Source: Gemmobacter sp.
Lineage (GTDB): Bacteria > Pseudomonadota > Alphaproteobacteria > Rhodobacterales > Rhodobacteraceae
DNA length: 64,000 nucleotides
Reading direction: 5' to 3'
NCBI RefSeq assembly: GCF_034676705.1
Contig: NZ_JAUCBS010000013.1
Span: forward strand, 880,501 to 944,500
Made by a program: the position numbers and the translations under genes. Below the pieces are notes generated by a model. That model made no database searches. It had not been told where the DNA came from and saw nothing but the letters and a program-made list of their open reading frames with translations. Below, in pieces: positions 57,514 to 64,000 of this stretch (positions are counted from its first letter, which is position 1; each line of letters starts with the position of its first letter).

Positions 57514-59657
57514 GCGGCCTCTCCGAAGTTCAGGCGGCGCGCGGCGCGGCGCGATTGCAGCCAGCCGATGATGCCGTCGCGCCATTTCGCGACGCGGGTT
57601 TCCATGGCCGACGGGTTATGCACCACCCGCGCCTCGTAGAACGACGGACACAGCACGGCGGCATCCGCCACCTCGCCGCAGTTGCCGCAGCCGACGCAGC
57701 TTTGGTCGATGGAGGCCACCGGATCGTCGCGCAGCGGATCGTCCAGCACCTTGAGGCCCAGCGACGGGCAGCCCGACAGCCGCATGCAGGCGTGATCGCC
57801 GGTGCAGATGTCTTCGTCCACGCCGAAGCGCGGGGTTTCCACCCGGCGGCCTTCCTTGATGGCCTTGGCCGTCAGCGGCTTTTCGCGGCGCTGCTTGTTC
57901 AGCATGCATTCCGACGAGGCGACGATGACCTTCGGCCCCTTTTCCGGCGTGGTCAGCGCCTCGCGCAGCACGTTGCGCATGTGAGTGACGTCATAGGTGC
58001 GGTCGATCTGGCGCACCCATTTGATGCCAATGCCTTCCAGCGCCTTGGAAATCGGGTTGTTGGTGGCCTTGGTCGGGTTCTTGGCGCGCGACGACATGAT
58101 GTCCTGCCCGCCGGTGGCCGCCGAATAGTAGTTGTCCACCACCACCGCCACCGCATCGGCCTTGTTGAAGGCCATGTTGGTAAAGCTGGACGACAGCCCG
58201 TTGTGCCAGAAGCCGCCATCGCCCACCATGGCGATGGACCGCTTCTTGCCGCCGCCCTCGAACGCGCCATTGCCGGCGGGGCCGAGGCCATAGCCCATGG
58301 TCTGGCCGCCCACCTCGAACGGGGGCAGCGATCCGAACAGGTGGCAACCGATGTCGCCGGCGATCTGGTGCTTGCCCAGTTCCTTCTGCACCAGCTTGAT
58401 GGCGGCAAAGATCGGGCGTTCCGGGCAGCCGGTGCAGAACCCCGGCGGGCGGATCGGCACGGTTTTCGACAGGTCGGGGATCTTCGGCGCTTCCTGGTTG
58501 GGCGCGCGGACCATGGCCGGCACCATCTCGGGCGCGGCCTTTTTCAGATAGGCGGTGATGCTGTCCAGCAGAACCTGGCCGGTATATTCGCCGGCCATCG
58601 GCAGGATCCCCTTGCCTTCGACCTGCACCTTGGATCCGGCGCGGTAGAGGTAGGTGGTCAGCGTCTGTTCGATGAACTCGGGCTGGCCTTCCTCGATGAC
58701 AAGGATCGACTCCTTGCCGTCGCAGAACTCCATGAACTCGTCCTTGACCAGCGGATAGGCCACGTTCAGCACATAGAGCGGAATGTCGGTATTGCCGAAA
58801 ATATCCGCCAGACCCAGCCGTTGCAGCGCGCGGATGACGTTGTTGTACATCCCGCCTTGCAGAACGAAGCCGATCTTGGCCTGCTGCGGCCCGAAGAATT
58901 CGTTCAGCTTGTGGTCGCGGATGTAGGCTTCCGCCGCCGGCCAGCGCACGTCGATTTTTTCGTGTTCATGCACGAAGGAATAGGGCGGCAGCACCACGCG
59001 CTTGAAGTCCGATCGCGGGTTGGCCAGCGCCTCGGCCACGGTCAGGGTGGGGGCACGGTTGTCGCGCGTTTCAAAGCTGCCGGTGACATGGCAGGCCCGG
59101 ATGCGCACGGTCAGCATCACGGGCGTGTTCGATGCCTCGGACAGGCCGAACCCGTCGCCCACCGCCTTGACGATGCTGGGCAGGTTGGGGCGCGGGTCCA
59201 GCAGCCACATCTGCGACTTCATCGCAAAGGCGTGGGTGCGTTCCTGCATGATGCTGGAACCTTCGCCGTAATCCTCGCCCACGATGATCAGCGCGCCGCC
59301 CGTGACGCCACCCGATGCCAGGTTCGCCAGCGCGTCAGAGGCGACGTTCACCCCCACCGGCCCCTTGAAGGTGATGGCGCCGCGGATCGGATAGTGGACC
59401 GAGGCTGCCAGCATCGCGCCGGCCGCGGCCTCGTTGGCGTTCGCTTCAAAGCGCACGCCAAGTTCGCCCAGCAGTTCCTCGGCATCGGCCAGCACGTCCA
59501 TCAGGTGGCTGATCGGTGCCCCCTGATAGCCGCCCACATAGCCGACACCGTTTTCCAGCAGCGCCTTGGTAATGGCAAGGATCCCCTCGCCGGTGAAGGT
59601 ATCGCCGGCACCCTTGCGAAGGTGTTCGACTTCGGCCTTGAAACTGCGTTCCGCCAT
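57510..59657 (-). CDS. iorA: Indolepyruvate:ferredoxin oxidoreductase, alpha subunit
   Basis: 715 residues. Thiamine-diphosphate enzyme. N-terminal pyruvate-oxidoreductase domain (GEGILAITKALLENGVGYVGGYQGAPISHLMDVLADAEE) and the TPP domain with FCTGCPERPIFAAI and GDIGCHLFGSLPPFEVGGQTMGYGLGPAGNGAFEG...VGDGGFWHNGL. The C-terminus holds ferredoxin-type cysteines: CTGDHACMRLSGCPSL and CVGCGNCGEVADAAVLCPSF. It opens the arylpyruvate route to CoA thioesters. iorB follows with overlap; a MarR gene lies 12 bp upstream. Confidence 0.95.
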   Translation of the reverse strand: MAERSFKAEVEHLRKGAGDTFTGEGILAITKALLENGVGYVGGYQGAPISHLMDVLADAEELLGELGVRFEANANEAAAGAMLAASVHYPIRGAITFKGPVGVNVASDALANLASGGVTGGALIIVGEDYGEGSSIMQERTHAFAMKSQMWLLDPRPNLPSIVKAVGDGFGLSEASNTPVMLTVRIRACHVTGSFETRDNRAPTLTVAEALANPRSDFKRVVLPPYSFVHEHEKIDVRWPAAEAYIRDHKLNEFFGPQQAKIGFVLQGGMYNNVIRALQRLGLADIFGNTDIPLYVLNVAYPLVKDEFMEFCDGKESILVIEEGQPEFIEQTLTTYLYRAGSKVQVEGKGILPMAGEYTGQVLLDSITAYLKKAAPEMVPAMVRAPNQEAPKIPDLSKTVPIRPPGFCTGCPERPIFAAIKLVQKELGKHQIAGDIGCHLFGSLPPFEVGGQTMGYGLGPAGNGAFEGGGKKRSIAMVGDGGFWHNGLSSSFTNMAFNKADAVAVVVDNYYSAATGGQDIMSSRAKNPTKATNNPISKALEGIGIKWVRQIDRTYDVTHMRNVLREALTTPEKGPKVIVASSECMLNKQRREKPLTAKAIKEGRRVETPRFGVDEDICTGDHACMRLSGCPSLGLKVLDDPLRDDPVASIDQSCVGCGNCGEVADAAVLCPSFYEARVVHNPSAMETRVAKWRDGIIGWLQSRRAARRLNFGEAA

Positions 59658-59669
59658 GGCTGGTTCCTG

Positions 59670-60149
59670 TCAGATATCGTGCTTGCGGATATTGGAGAGT
59701 ATCTTTTGCAGCGTGCCCACGAAGGCGCGCCGTTCAGTATCGGGGATGCCCCGGAACAGGCTGTCATAGGCATCGAACATCTGCGGCCACAGCGCCTCGT
59801 GCGCGGCGCGGCCGGCATCGGTGATGTAGACGCGGGTCGCGCGGCTGTCGGTCGGGTCGGGTTCGCGGCGCACCAGCCCGGCGGCATCCAGCTGGTCCAG
59901 CGCGCGCGACAGGGTGGATTGCTCGATCACCGTATAGACCGAAAGTTCCCGGATCAGCGGCCCGTCCAGCACCGAAAGCGAGGCAAGGGCGCGCATCTTG
60001 GCGGTGGTCAGCCCGACCGCCACAAGTTCTTCGCGCAGCGCGGCATTGTAGCGCGCCATGATGCGGTTCATCAGATAGGGCGCGAAGTTCGACAGCCCGA
60101 TCTCGCCCAGCCGTGGCGGAGGATCGTGGGGGGACAGATCGTCGCTCAT
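59670..60149 (-). CDS. MarR-family regulator of the ior operon
   Basis: 159 residues, start overlapping the flavoprotein stop (ATGA). Classical MarR: LRELLVAVGL-type dimer helices, then LTTAKMRALASLSVLDGPLIRELSVYTVIEQSTLSRALDQLDAAGLVRREPDPTDSRATRVYITDAGRAAHEAL. Being inside the operon it probably senses a pathway intermediate and autoregulates; a short inverted repeat at 62553-62575 is one possible site. Confidence 0.93.
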   Translation of the reverse strand: MSDDLSPHDPPPRLGEIGLSNFAPYLMNRIMARYNAALREELVAVGLTTAKMRALASLSVLDGPLIRELSVYTVIEQSTLSRALDQLDAAGLVRREPDPTDSRATRVYITDAGRAAHEALWPQMFDAYDSLFRGIPDTERRAFVGTLQKILSNIRKHDI

Positions 60150-61705
60150 GCGCCCAGTCCCTTGGCGGCCAGATAGCCCGATCCGCCGCCCAGGCCAGGG
60201 CCGGGGTGGGTGGACGCGCCGATATGCACCAGCCCCCGCACCGTGGCCCCCTTGGCCGAATGCGCAAAGGGCCGCCAGATGAAGAACTGGTCAATGGAAC
60301 AGGCCCCGCCATAGGGGTCGCCGCCGACCAGGTTGATGTTCATCGCCTCCAGATCCGCAGGGCTATAGGCGCGGCGGGCCAGCTTGATGGCGTCGAAATC
60401 CTTGATGTGGCGGGCAAGGATCTCCTCGATCCGGTCGGCGAATGCCTCGCGCGTCGCCTCGTCCCAGGTGCGGCCGGTCAGTTCGCCCGCCGCATCGCCC
60501 TTGATGATGCGGGGCGCGTCGGGGATCTGGATCCAGATCACCGCCTTGCCATCGGGGGCGCGCGACGGGTCCAGCGCGGTGGGCTGGCCCACGCAGATGG
60601 TGGGGGTTTCGGGGAACAGGCCGCGCTCGGCCTCGTTCGCCGATTTCGACACCGAATCGATCCCGTCGGCCAGATGGATCAGGGCGACCTGTTCCAGCCC
60701 CGGGGTGGTCCATTCCGGCACCCGGTCCAGCGCGTAATGCAGCTGGAAATCGGCCCGGCCATGGCGGAAGGTGCTGGTCGCCGCGCGGTCGTCGGGCAGG
60801 TTCACCCCGTCCAGCAGCCGGCCATAAAGCTGCCCCGGCGCGACCGAGGCAAGGATGGATTTCGCCGCAATCTCCTCGCCCCCGGTCAGGCGCAGGCCGG
60901 TCACCTTGCCGTCCTTGACGAGGATCCGGTCGACATCGGCGCCGGTGCGGATTTCGCCGCCATTCGCCTCGATCAGCCGGACAAAGGCGTTGACCGCCGC
61001 GGCCGAGCCGCCCTTGACGATCGGGGCGCCCGCCGCCTCCAGCGCAAAGGCCACGACCTTGGCCATCTGGCCGGAATAGGCGCTTTCGGGCGTCAGGCCG
61101 CAATGCAGCACCCAGGGCGCCCACAGGGCCTGCACCACGGGGCTGCGGTATTGGGTTTCCAGCCAGCCGCGCGCCGGGGCCAGCGCGCTGCCGAACCAGG
61201 CGGCCAGCCCCGCCAGCCCGCGCCGCCGCGCCTGGCCCAGCAGCAGTTTCGCGGTTTTCCACGACCACAGGTTGCCGCCCAGCAGGCTGAACAGAAAGGG
61301 CGCGTCCGATTCCAGCGTGCCCACGTCGCGGCCGTGCTGATCGCCCTCGCCGGGCAGGACGGCGTTGAAATTCCTGATGTTCTCGGCGCGGTCGGTGGTC
61401 AGGACCAGCGCCTCGCCACCCGGCCGCAGCACGGCGGTCGGGTGGGGGGTATGGCAGAACTCCAGCCCGTGCCGGGCCAGATCCCCGGCCAGTTCGGCAT
61501 AGGCCGGAGAGGTGATGAACAGCACAAAGGTGGTGGCCATCACGTCATGGGTGAACCCGGGCAGGGTGGCGGCTTCGGTGCGCAGGCAGCCGCCGGCCAC
61601 CTCCTCGCGTTCCAGCACCAGCACCTTCTTGCCCTTGCGCGACAGCAGGGCCGCCGCGACCAGCGCGTTGATGCCCGACCCGATGATGACGTGATCGGCC
61701 CCCAT
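60146..61705 (-). CDS. Phytoene-desaturase-type FAD-dependent oxidoreductase
   Basis: 519 residues. NAD(P)-binding Rossmann-like amine-oxidase/CrtI fold: DHVIIGSGINALVAAALLSRKGKKVLVLEREEVAGGCLRTEAATLPGFTHD at the N-terminus (G-x-G-x-x-A), KGGSAAAVNAFVRLIEANGGEIRTGADVDRILVKDGKVTGLRL in the middle, and the FAD-closing GLVHIGASTHPGPGLGGGSGYLAAKGL at the end. Not a carotenoid enzyme by context; probably oxidises a small organic substrate. A homologue is divergently encoded at 62.6 kb. Confidence 0.9.
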   Translation of the reverse strand: MGADHVIIGSGINALVAAALLSRKGKKVLVLEREEVAGGCLRTEAATLPGFTHDVMATTFVLFITSPAYAELAGDLARHGLEFCHTPHPTAVLRPGGEALVLTTDRAENIRNFNAVLPGEGDQHGRDVGTLESDAPFLFSLLGGNLWSWKTAKLLLGQARRRGLAGLAAWFGSALAPARGWLETQYRSPVVQALWAPWVLHCGLTPESAYSGQMAKVVAFALEAAGAPIVKGGSAAAVNAFVRLIEANGGEIRTGADVDRILVKDGKVTGLRLTGGEEIAAKSILASVAPGQLYGRLLDGVNLPDDRAATSTFRHGRADFQLHYALDRVPEWTTPGLEQVALIHLADGIDSVSKSANEAERGLFPETPTICVGQPTALDPSRAPDGKAVIWIQIPDAPRIIKGDAAGELTGRTWDEATREAFADRIEEILARHIKDFDAIKLARRAYSPADLEAMNINLVGGDPYGGACSIDQFFIWRPFAHSAKGATVRGLVHIGASTHPGPGLGGGSGYLAAKGLGA

Positions 61706-61709
61706 GGCC

Positions 61710-62501
61710 TCAGCCCTTCGCGACCAGAGCCAGCGCGCGAATCGGCGAGCCGGTGCCTTCCTTGATCTTCAGCGGCGCCGCGATCAGGATCGCGCCTTTC
61801 GGCGGCAGCTTGTCGAGGTTGGTCAACGAGGCCAGGCCGAAGCGGTTGTTCGCATGCAGCAGGTTGTGCGCCGGGAAGGGCGGGGTCATGCCGCCCGCCA
61901 GACCCGCATCGGTGCCGATGCACTGGGTGCCCCAGCCGACGATGCCCTTGTCCACCAGATACTGGATCACCTCGGCGGTCGGCCCGGGGGTGTGGGGGCC
62001 GTTGGCATCGGCGTTCAGATACAGCGCCTCGTCATGGTTGCGCTTGTCCCAGTCCGACCGCATGACGACCCATTCATCCTTGCCGATCTCGCCATGCTTG
62101 GCCTCCCAGGCCTTCACATGGTCGATGGTCAGCAGGAAGTCGTTGTTTTCGGCGGCTTCCTTGCTGAAATCCAGCACGTTCACCGGGGCGACCAAGCGCT
62201 GCACCTTCAGCGTGTCGGTGTAGCCTTCGGGGTTGTCCTTGCCGGTGATCCAGTGGTGCGGCGCGTCGAAATGGGTGCCCGAATGTTCGCCCAGTTCCAG
62301 CCAGTTCCACGCCCAGAACGGACCGTCCTTGTCGTATTCGCTGATCTTGTGGATCTTCACCGGCGGGGTGTCCTTGGCCAGTTCCGGCGGCAGCTTCAAA
62401 AGCGGCGTGTCCGGCCCCAGCGGTGCCGAGCAATCGACCACCTCGATTCCCCCGGACAGGATCATGGCCCCAAGGTTCTGCAATACGGCGGCAGAGGTCA
62501 T
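61710..62501 (-). CDS. Cyclase-family (KynB-like) metal-dependent hydrolase
   Basis: 263 residues from the ATG at 62501 (MTSAAVLQNLGAMI), preceded by AGGGAGA; an in-frame ATG further upstream lacks a ribosome-binding site. The cyclase motif HSGTHFDAPHHW gives His73, His77 and Asp79 as metal ligands. Relatives include kynurenine formamidase and isatin hydrolase. First gene of the five-gene operon, 4 bp before the flavoprotein gene. Isatin- or kynurenine-type ring/amide hydrolysis would fit an indole-related pathway. Confidence 0.88.
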   Translation of the reverse strand: MTSAAVLQNLGAMILSGGIEVVDCSAPLGPDTPLLKLPPELAKDTPPVKIHKISEYDKDGPFWAWNWLELGEHSGTHFDAPHHWITGKDNPEGYTDTLKVQRLVAPVNVLDFSKEAAENNDFLLTIDHVKAWEAKHGEIGKDEWVVMRSDWDKRNHDEALYLNADANGPHTPGPTAEVIQYLVDKGIVGWGTQCIGTDAGLAGGMTPPFPAHNLLHANNRFGLASLTNLDKLPPKGAILIAAPLKIKEGTGSPIRALALVAKG

Positions 62502-62552
62502 TCGCGTGTCTCCCTGACTTGGCGGGGGTGGCTCCCCCGTCGGATGCGGTGA

Positions 62553-62575
62553 ATTCATGCTGGACAGAAATGAAT
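62553..62575. promoter_or_regulatory. Short inverted repeat in the divergent promoter region
   Basis: ATTCAT - 11 nt - ATGAAT within the 115-bp gap between the cyclase and the second flavoprotein genes. A modest candidate for the operon's MarR protein. Confidence 0.35.
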
Positions 62576-62616
62576 GCGTTTGCAAGTATCTTTCGAAAAA
62601 GAAGGATCAGGGAGCC

Positions 62617-64000
62617 ATGAGCGACACGTTCGACGCCGTTCTGATCGGCGCGGGTCACAACACGCTGGCCTGTGCGCTGCATCTGTCGGCCCGGGGCTGG
62701 AAGGTGGGGGTATTCGAACAGGCGGCCGAGCCGGGTGGCGCGGTGCGCAGCGGCGCCTATACCCTGCCGGGTTTTCGCCACGACTGGGCGGCCATGAACC
62801 TGTCCCTGTTCGCCGGAAGTCCGTTTTTCAAGGCCTATGGCCCTGCCCTGATGGCGCGCGGGCTGGAACTGGCCCCCACGACGCACCCCTTTGCCAGCGC
62901 CTTCCCGGATGGCCGCTGGCTGGGCGTTTCCACCGACATGGCGCAGACCCAAGGCAACATCGCCCGTTTTTCCGCCACCGATGCCGCCACCTGGGCACGG
63001 CTGGCCGCCCAGTTCCCCGCCGATGCGAATCACCTGTTCGCGCTGCTTGGCTCGCCCATGAGGATGCGTGCGTTTGCATCTATTATCTGGCGTCTTATGC
63101 GGCAGCGCGGCATATCCGGTGCCCAGGATCTGGGCAAGTTCCTGTTGTCCTCGCCACGCGCCTGGCTGGAGGACACGTTCGAGTCTCCCCACCTGCGGGC
63201 CACCCTCGGCGCCTGGGGGCTGCATCTTGATTATGCTCCCGACGTCGCGGGTGGCGCGCTTTTTCCCTATCTGGAGGGGATGGCGGGCCAGGCCTTTGGC
63301 ATGGTTCTGGCCAAGGGCGGGGCAGGCAGCGCCATATCCGCGCTGGTGGCCGAGATTGCGGCGCGCGGCGGCCATGTGGAATGCAACGCGCCGGTCGCCC
63401 GGATCGTCCAGTCCGGCGGCGCGGCCACCGGGATCGAACTGGCCGATGGCCGCATCATCACCGCGCGCAAGGCGGTGATCGCGGGCGTGGCGCCCAAGGG
63501 GCTGATGCAGCTGACCGGAGGCACCGGCGATGCCACCTTTGATGCCGCGATGACCGGCTATCGCCACGCACCGGGCACCATGATGATCCATCTGGCGATG
63601 GACGCGCTGCCCCCTTGGGCGGCGGGGGCCGAGCTGCACCGCTATGCCTATGTCCACCTGGCCCCCTCGCTGGACCAGATGGCGCGCACCTATCAACAGG
63701 CGCTGGCCGGGCTGTTGCCCGATGAACCCGCGCTGGTGGTGGGCCAGCCTACGGTGGTGGACCCCTCGCGCGCGCCGGATGGCAAGCATGTGCTGTGGCT
63801 GCAAATCCGCATGGTGCCGGGCACCATCCTGGGCGATGCGGCCGGGCAGATCGGCGCCACCGACTGGGCAGGTGCGGCCGAGCCGATGGCCGAACGCGCG
63901 CTGGACATTCTGGAACGCTATGCGCCAGGCGTGCGCGGCCATATCCTGGCCCGCCGCATCGTCACCCCGGCCGAGCTGGAGGCCGACAATCCTAATCTGG
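62617..64000 (+). CDS. Phytoene-desaturase-type FAD-dependent oxidoreductase (3' end outside window)
   Basis: Open from ATG 62617 (preceded by AGGGAG) to the window end, 461 residues visible. N-terminal FAD motif DAVLIGAGHNTLACALHLSARGWKVGVFEQAAEPGGAVRSGAYTLPGFRHDWAAMNLSLF; middle segment GMVLAKGGAGSAISALVAEIAARGGHVECNAPVARIV. It parallels the flavoprotein at 60.1-61.7 kb, including a shared VVGQPTVVDPSRAPDGK-type segment (VGQPTALDPSRAPDGK in the other), so the two are paralogues flanking one promoter region. Probably partners or sequential enzymes of one pathway. Confidence 0.9.
   Translation, partial: MSDTFDAVLIGAGHNTLACALHLSARGWKVGVFEQAAEPGGAVRSGAYTLPGFRHDWAAMNLSLFAGSPFFKAYGPALMARGLELAPTTHPFASAFPDGRWLGVSTDMAQTQGNIARFSATDAATWARLAAQFPADANHLFALLGSPMRMRAFASIIWRLMRQRGISGAQDLGKFLLSSPRAWLEDTFESPHLRATLGAWGLHLDYAPDVAGGALFPYLEGMAGQAFGMVLAKGGAGSAISALVAEIAARGGHVECNAPVARIVQSGGAATGIELADGRIITARKAVIAGVAPKGLMQLTGGTGDATFDAAMTGYRHAPGTMMIHLAMDALPPWAAGAELHRYAYVHLAPSLDQMARTYQQALAGLLPDEPALVVGQPTVVDPSRAPDGKHVLWLQIRMVPGTILGDAAGQIGATDWAGAAEPMAERALDILERYAPGVRGHILARRIVTPAELEADNPNL

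Noticed and set aside
57555..60176. 873-residue plus-strand frame
   Set aside because: Antisense to iorA and the MarR gene; low-complexity His/Gly/Arg composition.
1..64000. CRISPR array, rRNA genes, or a classical multi-gene defence island
   Set aside because: No regularly spaced repeats, no cas-like genes and no rRNA sequence recognised; Fic is the only toxin-like gene and has no partner gene.

Overview
The window is dense, GC-rich bacterial chromosome with short intergenic gaps and many four-base start/stop overlaps. The gene content points to an alphaproteobacterium of the Rhodobacteraceae (Rhodobacter/Paracoccus/Gemmobacter-like): plant-type glutamate-cysteine ligase, class I lysyl-tRNA synthetase, a short ilvC next to two Lrp genes, DUF2842 next to purA, phaA/phaB, and an intergenic repeat family that I associate with this family. 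Family placement is inference from gene content; no rRNA gene or complete tRNA gene was found.

Layout. 1-13.4 kb is core housekeeping: DUF2842, purA, secG, pyrG, a tiny secreted CHxxxxxGxxHCH protein, ilvC divergent from two Lrp-type regulators, an OmpA-type envelope protein with a membrane coiled-coil partner, ubiA divergent from an rsmE-acetyltransferase-phosphotransferase-membrane protein operon, then gshA. 14.8-19.0 kb is a mobile-element scar: an IS630-type element sitting exactly in the gshA stop codon, a Fic AMP-transferase with repeated operator-like sites, a 21-bp piece of an initiator tRNA 3' end (an attachment-site relic), a truncated IS5-type element and a complete IS5-type element. 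19.1-33.1 kb is metabolic: a thiamine-precursor/nitrate-type ABC importer, phaB and phaA, an EAL phosphodiesterase, tag, a CoxG-like protein, an old-yellow-enzyme homologue, dapE, selD with mnmH (selenouridine tRNA), and dapD. 33.3-49.9 kb holds a LOG protein, a compositionally odd hydrolase/TPR protein, lysS, an M3 peptidase, luciferase-type oxidoreductases, rlmJ, a PhzF protein, and an amino-acid ABC importer translationally coupled to a glutamine-synthetase-like ligase.

49.9-64.0 kb is an accessory catabolic region. An AraC regulator is divergent from an SDR, a styrene/indole-monooxygenase-type flavoprotein and its flavin reductase. A MarR regulator is divergent from a luciferase-type monooxygenase across a clear palindrome. 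A five-gene operon then encodes a cyclase-family hydrolase, a phytoene-desaturase-type flavoprotein, a MarR regulator and both indolepyruvate:ferredoxin oxidoreductase subunits, with a second flavoprotein of the same type reading off the window end. Together these suggest uptake and oxidation of aromatic or indolic compounds; the substrate is not established. The most novel-looking signals are this oxygenase locus with its candidate operators, the Fic operator array, the IS insertion that preserves the gshA stop, and a dispersed intergenic inverted-repeat family.
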